A DNA stretch of 64,000 bases, taken from Burkholderiales bacterium. Lineage in GTDB: Bacteria; Pseudomonadota; Gammaproteobacteria; Burkholderiales; JAEUOS01. Location of the stretch: assembly GCA_016790635.1 (NCBI GenBank), contig JAEUOR010000026.1, positions 86,299 to 150,298 of the forward strand. The letters are read 5' to 3'. Position 1 is the first letter of the stretch; every line of letters begins with the position of its first letter. The notes beneath the pieces were generated by a model that did no database searches, had not been told where the DNA came from, and worked only from the letters and a program-made list of their open reading frames with translations. Below are positions 36,891 through 45,513 of the stretch, one piece after another. A program made the position numbers and the translations under genes.

Positions 36891-38036
36891 ATGGGACCCC
36901 TTATTGGTTTGAAAATCCTGGAGTTCGAGGCCATCGGCCCCGGACCTTTTTGCGGCATGATGCTCTCCGACATGGGCGCCGACGTGCTCATGGTCGACCG
37001 GCCGGAGAATCCGCGCCTTGGGCTGGGGCGCGAGCGCTGGTACGACGTGATGCTGCGCGGCCGCCGCTCGGTGACGCTCAACCTCAAGTCGCCGGAGGGC
37101 GTGGCCGCGGCCCGCCGCCTGGTCACCAAGGCCGATGCGATCATCGAGGGCTTTCGCCCCGGCGTCATGGAGCGCCTGGGGCTGGGCCCCGAGGTGCTGC
37201 TGGCCGACAACCCGCGCCTGGTCTATGGCCGCATGACCGGCTGGGGGCAGGACGGGCCGATGGCGCCGCGCGCCGGGCACGACATCAACTACATCGCGCT
37301 CTCCGGCGTGCTCAACGCCATCGGCCGCCCCGGCGCGGCGCCGGTACCGCCACTGAACCTGGTCGGCGACTTCGGCGGCGGCGGCATGCTGCTGGCCTTC
37401 GGCATCGCCTGCGGCATCGTCGAGGCGCAACGCTCGGGCAAGGGCCAGGTGGTCGATGCGGCCATGGTCGACGGCGCAGCCACGCTGGCGGCGATGTTCT
37501 CCGGCATGATGGCTGGCGGACGCTGGAGCGAGACTCGCGGCGACAACATCCTCGATACCGGTGCGCCCTGGTACGAGGTCTACGAGACTGCCGACGGCAA
37601 GTACATGTCGGTGGGCGCGATCGAGCCGCAGTTCTACGCCGAACTCTTGAAGGGCCTGGGCCTTGACCCGGCGACCCTGCCCAAGCAGATGGACCGCGCC
37701 GGCTGGCCGCTCTTGCGCGAGCGCTTCGCGGCCATCTTCAAGTCCCGGACGCGTGATCAGTGGTGCGCCGTCTTCGACCCGGTCGATGCCTGCGTCGCCC
37801 CGGTGCTGTCCTTCACCGAGGCCCAGGCGCACCCGCATAACGTGCGGCGCGCGACCTTCACGCAGGTGGGCCGCGTCAAGCAACCGGCGCCATCGCCGCG
37901 CTTTTCGCGTACAGCGGCCGGGCAACCGGGCGAGCCGCCGGAGCGCGGCGTCGGCGGCAAGTCCGCGCTGGCCGACTGGGGCTTTTCGTCCGCCGAGGTG
38001 GCGCAACTCGAAGCGCAGGGCCTGGGCGCGCTCTGA
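36891..38036 (+). CDS. CaiB/BaiF family CoA-transferase (2-methylacyl-CoA racemase-like)
   Basis: A 381-residue class III enzyme of the shorter racemase-like branch. It begins [20 protein letters not shown] and has [60 protein letters not shown] and [20 protein letters not shown]. The GHDINY block with its His-Asp pair is the catalytic base motif of alpha-methylacyl-CoA racemase. It is co-directional with the LysR gene. Confidence 0.93.
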   Translation: MGPLIGLKILEFEAIGPGPFCGMMLSDMGADVLMVDRPENPRLGLGRERWYDVMLRGRRSVTLNLKSPEGVAAARRLVTKADAIIEGFRPGVMERLGLGPEVLLADNPRLVYGRMTGWGQDGPMAPRAGHDINYIALSGVLNAIGRPGAAPVPPLNLVGDFGGGGMLLAFGIACGIVEAQRSGKGQVVDAAMVDGAATLAAMFSGMMAGGRWSETRGDNILDTGAPWYEVYETADGKYMSVGAIEPQFYAELLKGLGLDPATLPKQMDRAGWPLLRERFAAIFKSRTRDQWCAVFDPVDACVAPVLSFTEAQAHPHNVRRATFTQVGRVKQPAPSPRFSRTAAGQPGEPPERGVGGKSALADWGFSSAEVAQLEAQGLGAL

Positions 38037-38104
38037 GGTTTCGCCCCGGCTGCGTCCCCGGCACGTTGCGCCGTGCACGGCGCGACCCGGTGCGGCACGA
38101 TCGC

Positions 38105-38911
38105 TCAAGGCGCGTCGAGACGCGCGCCGCCCAGCATGAAATCGACCACCAGGTCGCGCACCCGATCGAACATCTCGCTGCCGGTGACGGTGACGCAGCC
38201 GCGCGAGCGTGCGGCTGCGACGAAGGGCGGCACTTCGGGCAGGGTCACGACATCGCCCACCAGCATCGTGGAAAGCAGTCCATCGACGGGCAGCGGGCTC
38301 GGGTCGTCCGCGCGCATGCCCAGCGGCGTGGCGTTGATGACCAGGTCGTAGCCGCGCGCCTCCGGTGCTACGGCCTGGACCGTCGCGCGACCCAGGCCGG
38401 CCAGCCGGCGGCACAGGTTCGCCTGACGAAGCGCGTCGCTATCGAACACTCCCAGGCGCGCCAGTCCCGCTTCGATAAGCGCGTGCGCAATCGCCGACCC
38501 CGCGCCGCCCGCGCCGATCAGGAGCGCCGCCTTGCCGCGCGGGTCGCCCCCCTTGGCGCGCAGCGCGGCCAGCATCGACAGCCCGTCGGACATGTCGCCG
38601 TGCCAGGTGCCGTCCCGATTGCGCCTCATCATGTTGACCGCACCCAGAAAACCCGCCCGCGGCGCGCTGCTCGCGCAGCGCGGAAACAGCACCAGCTTGT
38701 GCGGAACCGTCACGACGATGCCGTCCAGGTTGCGCGTGCGTGACACCCCCTCGAACCAGGCATCGAGGTCGCCCGGCGCGACGTTGCACGGCACCAGCAC
38801 GGCATCGTGTCCGCGCGCGGCGAACCCCGCGCTGATGCCGCCCGGCGAGCGGGCCTGCGCGATCGGATGGCCGACGATGACGAAAAGGCGTGTTGCTCCG
38901 GAGAGGGCCAT
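38105..38911 (-). CDS. Shikimate-dehydrogenase-like oxidoreductase (divergent AroE family)
   Basis: A 268-residue protein with the AroE layout: FVIVGHPIAQARSP, VVTVPHK with catalytic Lys72, GDMSDG with catalytic Asp109, and the nucleotide loop ALLIGAGGAGSAIAHALIEA. Substrate residues deviate: the SxS pair is ARS, and GAVNT is GAVNM. It therefore may act on a different hydroxy acid, as quinate- or YdiB-like relatives do. The ATG at 38911 is the first that gives the normal N-terminus. It is convergent with the CoA-transferase gene. Confidence 0.85.
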   Translation of the reverse strand: MALSGATRLFVIVGHPIAQARSPGGISAGFAARGHDAVLVPCNVAPGDLDAWFEGVSRTRNLDGIVVTVPHKLVLFPRCASSAPRAGFLGAVNMMRRNRDGTWHGDMSDGLSMLAALRAKGGDPRGKAALLIGAGGAGSAIAHALIEAGLARLGVFDSDALRQANLCRRLAGLGRATVQAVAPEARGYDLVINATPLGMRADDPSPLPVDGLLSTMLVGDVVTLPEVPPFVAAARSRGCVTVTGSEMFDRVRDLVVDFMLGGARLDAP

Positions 38912-39067
38912 GGCGTACCTTCGACTGCAACCGGCGCGCGCGGGTAGGAGGTAAATGTGCGAATTCTCACGCAAACCCGCGCCCGCGTGCCAAGCGCTAA
39001 AGAAACATAGTTTTGCGCCGTTGTTTGATGCAGTTCACAGACATGTCATGCAGCCAGGCATACACTG

Positions 39068-39144
39068 GGAACCGTCTCCTCCCCTTCTCTTCCCTCCTCT
39101 GGAGAAGGATTTTTAAAGCCGCGGTTCCGACCGCGGCTTTTTTT
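39068..39144 (+). ncRNA. Candidate small RNA with anti-Shine-Dalgarno loop
   Basis: No protein gene lies between 38912 and 39248, yet a strong forward terminator ends at 39144. Before it, CCTTCTC (39083-39089) pairs with GAGAAGG (39102-39108), exposing TCCCTCCTCT in the loop, the complement of a ribosome binding site; CTCCTCCCC precedes the stem. Two stem-loops with a CU-rich seed and a U-tail are typical of Hfq-type trans-acting RNAs. The 5' end is a guess. Confidence 0.5.
39115..39144 (+). terminator. Strong intrinsic terminator without an upstream protein gene
   Basis: GCCGCGGT (39118-39125), loop TCCG, and ACCGCGGC (39130-39137) form a perfect stem extended by AAA/TTT pairs and followed by seven T residues. 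In the reverse direction the tail is much weaker, so it serves forward transcription. Confidence 0.85.
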
Positions 39145-39248
39145 CGCCCTCTTCGCGCATGCGCGCGCTGACCGACGACGCACGGATGCGCGGTCCACGC
39201 GCGCCGCAGCCGGAATAAAATCCGGCTCCCCAAACAGGAGGAGCAATC

Positions 39249-40154
39249 ATGGTCAAGGACAAGGTGGTCATCGTCACCGGCGCGGGCGGCGGCATCGGCC
39301 GTGACTTCGCGCTGGCTTTTGGTCGCGCGGGCGCCAAGGTGGTGGTCAATGACATCGGCGCTTCAGTGTCAGGCGAAGGCAAGGACGCCGGGCCGGCGCA
39401 GAAGGTGGTGGACGAGATCAAGGCAGCCGGCGGCATGGCCGTGGCCAACACCGACAGTGTGGCCGACTGGGATGCTGCCAACCGCATCGTCAAGACCGCG
39501 ATCGACAGCTTCGGGCGCATCGATTGCGTGGTCAACAATGCCGGCATCCTGCGTGATCGCTTTTTCTTCAACATGAGCATCGAGGAGTGGAAGGCCGTCA
39601 TCGACGTGCACCTGAACGGATCGTTCTACGTCGCGCGCGCCGCGGCACCCTATTTCAAGAGCGAGAACGCCGGCAGCTACATCCACATGACCTCGACCTC
39701 GGGCCTGATCGGCAACCTGGGCCAGGCCAACTACGCCGCGGCCAAGCTGGGGATTGCGGCGCTGTCCAAGTCGATCGCCATGGACATGGCGAAATTCAAG
39801 GTGCGCTCCAACTGCATCGCGCCGTTCGCGTGGAGCCGCATGATCGGCTCCATCCCGGTCGAGACAGAGGAGCAGAAGGCGCGTGTCGAAAAATTGAAGC
39901 GCATGGAGACGGCCAAGATCGCACCGCTGGCGGTCTTCCTGGCCAGCGACGCGGCAGCGGATGTGAGCGGACAGATCTTCGGCGTGCGCGCCAACGAAAT
40001 CATGATCTTTTCGCAAAACCGGCCGCTGCGCACCGTGCAGCGCTCCGAAGGCTGGACACCCCAGACCATCGCCGAGCACGCCATGCCGGCGCTGAAGGCA
40101 CACTTCTACAAGCTCGACCGCTCGCAGGACGTCTTCACCTGGGACCCGGTATAG
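39249..40154 (+). CDS. SDR of the 17-beta-HSD4 / MFE-2 3-hydroxyacyl-CoA dehydrogenase type
   Basis: A 301-residue SDR behind a strong AGGAGGAG. It has VVIVTGAGGGIGRDFALAFG, the long-loop VVNDIGASVSGEGK, CVVNNAGILRDRFFFNMSIE and YAAAKLG as the YxxxK site. The NAGILRDRxxxxM block is characteristic of peroxisomal-type multifunctional enzyme dehydrogenases and their bacterial homologs, which oxidise (R)-3-hydroxyacyl-CoA. The C-terminal 50 residues (WTPQTIAEHAMPALKAHFY) extend past the usual SDR end. Confidence 0.9.
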   Translation: MVKDKVVIVTGAGGGIGRDFALAFGRAGAKVVVNDIGASVSGEGKDAGPAQKVVDEIKAAGGMAVANTDSVADWDAANRIVKTAIDSFGRIDCVVNNAGILRDRFFFNMSIEEWKAVIDVHLNGSFYVARAAAPYFKSENAGSYIHMTSTSGLIGNLGQANYAAAKLGIAALSKSIAMDMAKFKVRSNCIAPFAWSRMIGSIPVETEEQKARVEKLKRMETAKIAPLAVFLASDAAADVSGQIFGVRANEIMIFSQNRPLRTVQRSEGWTPQTIAEHAMPALKAHFYKLDRSQDVFTWDPV

Positions 40155-40180
40155 CCGATCGCCGCGAGTCCTCGCCACAA

Positions 40181-40209
40181 CAAAACGGCCGCTACGCGCG
40201 GCCGTTTTG
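40181..40209. terminator. Bidirectional intrinsic terminator
   Basis: CAAAACGGCCGC and GCGGCCGTTTTG form a perfect 12-base-pair stem around TACGC. It lies between the convergent SDR and Bug genes, with A/T runs on both arms, so it can stop transcription from either side. Confidence 0.85.
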
Positions 40210-40226
40210 CATTGTCGCGGGCGTGC

Positions 40227-41198
40227 CTATTCGGGTTCGATACCCGCGTCCTTGATCGCCTTGGCCCACTTCAGCGTTTCCACGCGCGTGCGCTCGGCCA
40301 GCGCTTCCGGCGTGCCCGGCTGGAACTCGCCGCCGATGGAACCGAAGCGATCGGTCACCTCCTTGGAGCGCGCAGCGAAGTTGACCGCTTCGTTCAGGCG
40401 CGTGATCGCCTCGCGCGGCGTGCCGGCCGGCGCATACGCGGCAAACCAGGCGATGAGTTCATAGTCCTTGAGCCCCGGAAACTCGGCCACCGCGGGTACC
40501 TGCGGCAAGAGCGCCGAGCGCCTGGCCGAGGTCACCGCGAGCGCGCGGATCTTGCCGCCCTGCACCTGCGGCAGCATGACCGCGAAGTCGGCGGTGAACA
40601 TGTCGACCTGCCGGCCGATCAGGTCGGTGATCGCGTTGGGCGAGCTCTTGTAGGGCACGGCCAGGAGCTTGATGCCCGCCATGCTGGCGAGCATTTCGGT
40701 GGAGACGCGCTGCGACGTGCTGGCGGTCGCATAGGTCACCCCGCCCGGCTTGGCCTTGGCTGCGGCGATGAGTTCGGGCAGCGTCCTGGCGGGAAACTCG
40801 TTGTTGACCGCGACCACCAGGGGCACCGAGGACATGAAGCCGATCGGCGCGAACGCCGTGTCCTGGTCGTAGGGCAGCTTCTTCATCAGGCTCTTCAGCG
40901 CCGCGTTGGTGCTGTTGGTGCCGAAGAGGATGGTGTAGCCGTCGGGCGGCGCCTTGGCCACCGCGTCTGCGCCGATCATGCCATTGGCGCCGGCGCGGTT
41001 CTCGACCACAAAGGGCTGGCCCAGGTGCTCGGACATCTTGGCCGCGAACGCGCGGCCGGTCTGGTCGGTCGCGCTGCCCGGCGCGAAAGGCACGATCACC
41101 TTGACCGGCTTGTTGGGAAAGGGCTGTGCGTGCGTGCCGGCGGCAGTGAAAGCGGCGGCCAGGGCGACAAGGGTGGCAATGCGACGGATCGGGCGCAT
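40227..41198 (-). CDS. Bug-type periplasmic solute receptor (TTT family)
   Basis: A 323-residue receptor. RRIATLVALAAAFTAAGTHAQ is the leader, followed by PFPNKPVKVIVPFAPGSATD, ENRAGANGMIGADAVAKAPP and LAVPYKSSPNAITDLIGRQV. The ATG at 41198 is preferred over a TTG five codons upstream. It is the last gene of a four-gene operon (VOC protein, hydrolase, Bug, Bug). Confidence 0.92.
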   Translation of the reverse strand: MRPIRRIATLVALAAAFTAAGTHAQPFPNKPVKVIVPFAPGSATDQTGRAFAAKMSEHLGQPFVVENRAGANGMIGADAVAKAPPDGYTILFGTNSTNAALKSLMKKLPYDQDTAFAPIGFMSSVPLVVAVNNEFPARTLPELIAAAKAKPGGVTYATASTSQRVSTEMLASMAGIKLLAVPYKSSPNAITDLIGRQVDMFTADFAVMLPQVQGGKIRALAVTSARRSALLPQVPAVAEFPGLKDYELIAWFAAYAPAGTPREAITRLNEAVNFAARSKEVTDRFGSIGGEFQPGTPEALAERTRVETLKWAKAIKDAGIEPE

Positions 41199-41235
41199 GG
41201 AAACTTTCTGCAAGGCAATAGGAAGAGGCCGGAGT

Positions 41236-42201
41236 TTATTCGGCCTTGGCGCCCGAGACGCGGATCAAGCGCCCCTTGTGCTCGAAGTCGGCGCGGATGA
41301 ACGCGGCGAATTCCTCCGGTGTATTGCCGACGCCGGTATAGCCCTTGCCGGTAATCTCGCGCTCGCGGAACTCGGCCTCGTTCAGGACCGCGGCGATGTC
41401 GCGGCGGATGCGCTCGATGGTCGCGCGCGGCGTCGCCGCCGGGGCGAACACGCCGAACCAGGGCTTGGGATCGATATCGGGAAAACCCGCTTCGCGCAGC
41501 GTCGGCACATCCGGGTAGAGCGCCAGGCGCTGATCGCGCGCGATCGCCAGGGGCTTCAGGCGCCCGCTCTGGAAATGCTGGCGCGTCGTCGCGGCACCAC
41601 CCAGGGTCAACTGCACTTCGCCGGCGATGGCGGCCGTCAGCGCCGGTGCGATGCCCTTGTAGGGAATGTGTGCGATGGCGACGCCGGTCTGCGCCTTGAG
41701 CGCCTCGAACAGCAGGTGCGGCTGGCTGCCGCTGCCGTAGGAACCATAGTTGAGCGTGCCGGCCCGCGCGCGCGCCAGCGCCACCAATTCGGCCAGCGAG
41801 TTGGCCGGCACCGACACGTGCGCCACGACCATCTGGTGCAGGTCGATGAGCTGCGTGACCGGGCTCAAGTCGCGCATCGGGTCGAAGGGCATCTTGGCGT
41901 ACAGGTGTGGATTGCTGGTGATCGAAGAGTCGGTCGTGAGGAGAAGCGTGTGCCCGTCAGGGGCCGACTTGGCGACCGCGTCGCCGCCGATCATGGTCGC
42001 CGCACCGGCGCGGTTGTCGATGACGACCGGCTGGCTCCAGGCGCGACCGAGGCGCTCGGCCAGCGGCCGGGCCAGGCCGTCGACACCGCCGCCGGGCGGA
42101 TACGGGACGACGATGCGCACGGCACGCTGCGGGAATTCCTGGGCCCCGACCCAGGCAGCGGCCAGCAGCAAGAAGGCGGGCAGCAGGGCGGACAGGCGCA
42201 T
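41236..42201 (-). CDS. Bug-type periplasmic solute receptor (TTT family)
   Basis: A 321-residue receptor. The leader LSALLPAFLLLAAAWVGAQ is followed by EFPQRAVRIVVPYPPGGGVD, DNRAGAATMIGGDAVAKSAP and AHIPYKGIAPALTAAIAGEV. It lies 37 bases upstream of another Bug gene in the same operon. The two are no closer to each other than to other Bugs in the window, so they are not a fresh duplication. Confidence 0.92.
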   Translation of the reverse strand: MRLSALLPAFLLLAAAWVGAQEFPQRAVRIVVPYPPGGGVDGLARPLAERLGRAWSQPVVIDNRAGAATMIGGDAVAKSAPDGHTLLLTTDSSITSNPHLYAKMPFDPMRDLSPVTQLIDLHQMVVAHVSVPANSLAELVALARARAGTLNYGSYGSGSQPHLLFEALKAQTGVAIAHIPYKGIAPALTAAIAGEVQLTLGGAATTRQHFQSGRLKPLAIARDQRLALYPDVPTLREAGFPDIDPKPWFGVFAPAATPRATIERIRRDIAAVLNEAEFREREITGKGYTGVGNTPEEFAAFIRADFEHKGRLIRVSGAKAE

Positions 42202-42212
42202 GGCGACCCCTT

Positions 42213-43055
42213 TCAGAGAGCGAAATGGCGGCGCAGCAGCGCGATGGTGCGCTCCGGCGCCTCGAACTTAGGCAGGTGCCCGACGCCGGGCAACACTTCG
42301 ATAGCGCTGCCGGCGATGCGCTGCGCGATGGCCCGCGACACCTCGGGCGGATTGACCTGATCGGCGTCGCCCACGATAAAGAGCGTCGGCGCGGCGATGC
42401 GCTCGGCGAATTCGCACACGTCGACCGCGTCGCTGGCGCGCGCCGCCTGGCGGTAGCCGCGCGGATGCGTGCCCATCAACAGTTCGCGCGTAAGACGCAC
42501 CGCGGTCTCTGAAGGCGCGGGACCGAGCAGGACCTGCCAGCGCTTCTCGCTCATCGCGACCGCGCCCTCGGCGGCGCCGGCGTCGCGCATCGCCAGCCGG
42601 CGCGCGCGCTCCTCGGCCGGCAGCCACTTCTGACCGCGCGATCCCCCCAAGAGCGCCAGGCAGACCACGCGATCCGGGTGGCGCGCCGCGAACGACATCC
42701 CTACCATCGACCCGAACGAGCTGCCGACAACGTGCGCGCGGTCGACCCCAAGCGCATCCATGAACGCGGCCAGCGCGTCGGCGTATTGCCAGTGGGTCGG
42801 CGCGGCAGCCGCGAAGTTGTCCGACAGGTAGTAGCCCGGCGCGTTCCAGCCGATCACCCGCGCCTGGCGGCCCAGGGCGTCGTACAGAAAGCGCCAGCCG
42901 GTGCAGTTCGAGCCGATGCCGTGCAGCAGCACGATCGGCGTTCCTGCCAGCGAAGCGCCCGCTTCCATGTAGCTCATGCGCGCGCCCTCCATGCCGGAGG
43001 CGGCCGCGTCGACCGCGACCAAGCGCAGCTCGGGCAGCGCCGGCAGCGCGCTCAC
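42213..43055 (-). CDS. Alpha/beta hydrolase
   Basis: A 280-residue hydrolase. The oxyanion loop is VLLHGIGSNC, the nucleophile elbow is VVGSSFGSM with its Ser, the acid is in TLFIVGDADQVNPPE, and the catalytic His is in PGVGHLPKFEAPE. It resembles ring-cleavage (meta-fission) hydrolases in length and order. It overlaps the VOC gene by four bases, so the two likely act in one pathway. Confidence 0.92.
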   Translation of the reverse strand: MSALPALPELRLVAVDAAASGMEGARMSYMEAGASLAGTPIVLLHGIGSNCTGWRFLYDALGRQARVIGWNAPGYYLSDNFAAAAPTHWQYADALAAFMDALGVDRAHVVGSSFGSMVGMSFAARHPDRVVCLALLGGSRGQKWLPAEERARRLAMRDAGAAEGAVAMSEKRWQVLLGPAPSETAVRLTRELLMGTHPRGYRQAARASDAVDVCEFAERIAAPTLFIVGDADQVNPPEVSRAIAQRIAGSAIEVLPGVGHLPKFEAPERTIALLRRHFAL

Positions 43056-43921
43056 GACTCGAACAGCACGATGAGCCCGGCAGCTTCCTCGGCCGGGACC
43101 AGGAGGCGAACGCCGGCCTCGCGCACCGTGAAGCCGGCGGCGACGAGGCGCGCGCGCTGCGCCGCGAGGTCGGGGACGCGGAACGACACCGCGGCCACGC
43201 AGGGAATCGGCGGCATCAGCGTGCCGGGCAGGCGCCGCCGCGCGTCGCGCGCCGCGATCAGCGTCAACCTGCCGATCAACGGGAAGTCGAAGCGCCAGGC
43301 GCCGTCGTCCAGCACCGCCTGTGCATCCAGGTAGTGCGCGTACTTCTGCACGAAGTGCGCAAGGTCGTCGGCCACGACGATGGTGTCGACCAGCCCGTCG
43401 CAGCCGTTCGGGTGCGCGGCGTAGCGCGGCTGGTAGATGTACTGCGGGGTCAGGTGGCGCGCGACCTGCACATAGCCTTCCGGCGAGTCCTCGGGGGCGA
43501 ACTGTACGCGCTCGAATTTCGCCGTCCGCACGCCGTCCGGCGTGTCGATCTCGCGCTGCAGGGGGATGACGCCGGAGGTCTTGAGCCCCACGCGCGCAAA
43601 GCGCTCATCGATGCCGGCCAGAGAGGCGGCGTTGAAGCAGACGATGTGCGCGCCCTGGTGGCGCGCGAGAAAGGCCTCGATGCGCGCGGCCGGCTTGTCG
43701 GCGCGCTCGCTGGCCAGGATCTCAAGGTAGGTGCTGCCGAACATCAGGCAGCGGTTGCCCGAATCCAGCGGCCGCACCGGCTCGCCCGGCTTGAAGGCGC
43801 CTGAGTGGGGCGAGTAGGGCGTGAGCTGAAAACCCATGGCCTCGAAGATGCGCGTGGCTTCGGCAAGGTCGCGGACGGCGATGCCGACATGGTTGACGCT
43901 GTCGATCGAGGTTTGCTGCAT
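43052..43921 (-). CDS. VOC-family (glyoxalase-like) protein
   Basis: A 289-residue protein with two glyoxalase-type beta-alpha-beta modules. The first begins NHVGIAVRDLAEATRIFEAM, and the second follows VDTIVVADDLAHFVQKYAHY. The motif GLKTSGVIPLQREIDTPDGV fits the Glyoxalase_3-like branch. Such proteins are metal-dependent lyases or dioxygenases; the coupled hydrolase suggests ring cleavage followed by hydrolysis. It is the first gene of the operon with two Bug receptors. Confidence 0.85.
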   Translation of the reverse strand: MQQTSIDSVNHVGIAVRDLAEATRIFEAMGFQLTPYSPHSGAFKPGEPVRPLDSGNRCLMFGSTYLEILASERADKPAARIEAFLARHQGAHIVCFNAASLAGIDERFARVGLKTSGVIPLQREIDTPDGVRTAKFERVQFAPEDSPEGYVQVARHLTPQYIYQPRYAAHPNGCDGLVDTIVVADDLAHFVQKYAHYLDAQAVLDDGAWRFDFPLIGRLTLIAARDARRRLPGTLMPPIPCVAAVSFRVPDLAAQRARLVAAGFTVREAGVRLLVPAEEAAGLIVLFES

Positions 43922-44012
43922 GCGGGTGATTCTAGGCCACGACCAAGCAAGCCTCGCGGCGCAACGGTCGCCTGCCGCCCTGCCGCTCGTGCGCAGTCGC
44001 GCTTCAGGCCGC

Positions 44013-44771
44013 CTAGCCGGCCATCACCAGCGCGCTCAGTTTCTCCGCATCGGCCAGCAAGGCAGCACTCTCGCCCGAGTACGCGATGCGCCCCCGGTTG
44101 AGGACGATGGCCTGCTGCGTGACTTCCAGCGCGAGCCGGACCGACTGCTCGACCAGGATCACGGTGAGCGCTTCCTCGCGGATCAGGCGTTCGATGCTTT
44201 TCAGCAAGGTTTGCACGATGATCGGCGCCAGGCCTTCGAGCGGCTCGTCGAGCAGGAGCAACGCCGGGTCGCCCATGAGCGCACGGCCGATCGAGAGCAT
44301 CTGCTGCTCGCCGCCGGAGATCTGATTGCCCATGTGGCCGCGCCGCTCGGCCAGGCGCGGGAAGAGTTCGTAGACACGCGCCATCGGCCAGCGCCCGGGC
44401 CGCGCCGCCACCGCGAGGTTCTCTTCGACCGTGAGCGAGGGGAACACGTCGCGCGTCTGCGGCACGTAGCCGATGCCGAGCCGCGAACGCTCGTGCGGCT
44501 CGAGCGCATGGATCGCCTTGCCGCGATAGTGAATGGCGCCGCCATGAAAGCTGCTGTGACCCATGATGCTGGCCAAGAGCGTGGTCTTGCCCACGCCATT
44601 GCGGCCCAGGAGGGCGAGCGCGCCGCGCTCGGGCAGGGTGAGGCATACATCTTCGAGCACGACGGTGGGACCGTAACCGGCACGCAGCTTGTCGATGTGC
44701 AGCGCAGGCACGGTTCCCGCCGCCGGCACGGCGTTGCCTGCGGCCGATGCGGCGGCTTTCGCCTCAGCCAT
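44013..44771 (-). CDS. ABC transporter ATP-binding protein (LivF type)
   Basis: A 252-residue ATPase with Walker A LLGRNGVGKTTLL, signature QISGGEQQMLSIGRALMGDP and Walker B LLLLDEPLEGLAP. The N-terminal 20 residues are an Ala-rich extension before the domain. It ends a five-gene transporter operon and overlaps the companion ATPase gene by eight bases. Ligand class: branched-chain amino acids, amides or aromatic acids. Confidence 0.93.
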   Translation of the reverse strand: MAEAKAAASAAGNAVPAAGTVPALHIDKLRAGYGPTVVLEDVCLTLPERGALALLGRNGVGKTTLLASIMGHSSFHGGAIHYRGKAIHALEPHERSRLGIGYVPQTRDVFPSLTVEENLAVAARPGRWPMARVYELFPRLAERRGHMGNQISGGEQQMLSIGRALMGDPALLLLDEPLEGLAPIIVQTLLKSIERLIREEALTVILVEQSVRLALEVTQQAIVLNRGRIAYSGESAALLADAEKLSALVMAG

Positions 44772-45513
44772 GCGACTCTCCCAGATACACCTCGCGCACG
44801 CGCGCATCGTTCTCGATCTCGCGCGGCGTGCCCTCGCACAGCACCTCGCCCTGCACCAGCACCGTGATGCGCCGGGCGAAGCGGAACACGAGATCCATGT
44901 CGTGTTCGATGATGAGGATGGCAATCTCGGCGGGCAGCGTATCGAGCGCCGCGAGAATGCGTTCCGACTCGACCTTGGGAACACCGGCGGCCGGTTCGTC
45001 GAGCAAGAGGACCTTGGGGCGCAGACCCAGGGCGATCGCGATCTCGACCAGGCGTTGCTTGCCGTAGGGCAGGTCCAGCACGCGCGACGCGGCGTCGTCG
45101 GCGATGCCGAGCGAGGCAAGCAGTTCCAGCGCTTCTGCACGCACTTCGGCGTAGGCGCTCGCCGGCTTCCACCAGTGGGCCGCGCTGGCGCGCCGCTCGG
45201 CGACACCGAGGGCGACGTTGTCGAGCACGCTCATGTTGCCGAACAGGGTGTTGATCTGGAAGGTGCGGCCCAGGCCGCGCTTGACGCGCTGCGCGGAGGA
45301 CAAGGCCGACACGTCTTCGCCGTCGAGCAGCACGGTCCCGGAGGTCGGTTCGAGGCGGCCGGTGAGCAGATTGACAAAGGTGGTCTTGCCGGCACCGTTC
45401 GGGCCGATCAGAGCGTGCCGCGCGCCGGGCTCGAGCGCGAAATCGATATTGGCCGCGACGGTGAGCGCGCCGAACTTCTTGCACAGGCGGCTGGTTTGCA
45501 GGACGGCGCTCAT
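44764..45513 (-). CDS. ABC transporter ATP-binding protein (LivG type)
   Basis: A 249-residue ATPase with Walker A LIGPNGAGKTTFVNLLTG and the LivG-specific block GLGRTFQINTLFGNMSVLDN. The signature region reads LDLPYGKQRLVEIAIALGLR, with YGKQR in place of LSxGQ as in many LivG-type proteins, and Walker B is VLLLDEPAAGVPK. It overlaps the upstream permease gene by four bases. Confidence 0.93.
   Translation of the reverse strand: MSAVLQTSRLCKKFGALTVAANIDFALEPGARHALIGPNGAGKTTFVNLLTGRLEPTSGTVLLDGEDVSALSSAQRVKRGLGRTFQINTLFGNMSVLDNVALGVAERRASAAHWWKPASAYAEVRAEALELLASLGIADDAASRVLDLPYGKQRLVEIAIALGLRPKVLLLDEPAAGVPKVESERILAALDTLPAEIAILIIEHDMDLVFRFARRITVLVQGEVLCEGTPREIENDARVREVYLGESHG

Noticed and set aside
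36036..38414. 792-codon reverse ORF opposite LysR and CoA-transferase genes
   Set aside because: It is a shadow frame with no motif and crosses two convincing genes.
38997..39233. Reverse ORF of 78 codons over the candidate small RNA
   Set aside because: It is Arg-rich with no ribosome site and crosses a strong terminator hairpin.
40222..40252. GGTTCGATACCC resembling a tRNA T-loop
   Set aside because: It lies inside the 3' end of a Bug gene, and no acceptor or anticodon stem can be drawn around it.
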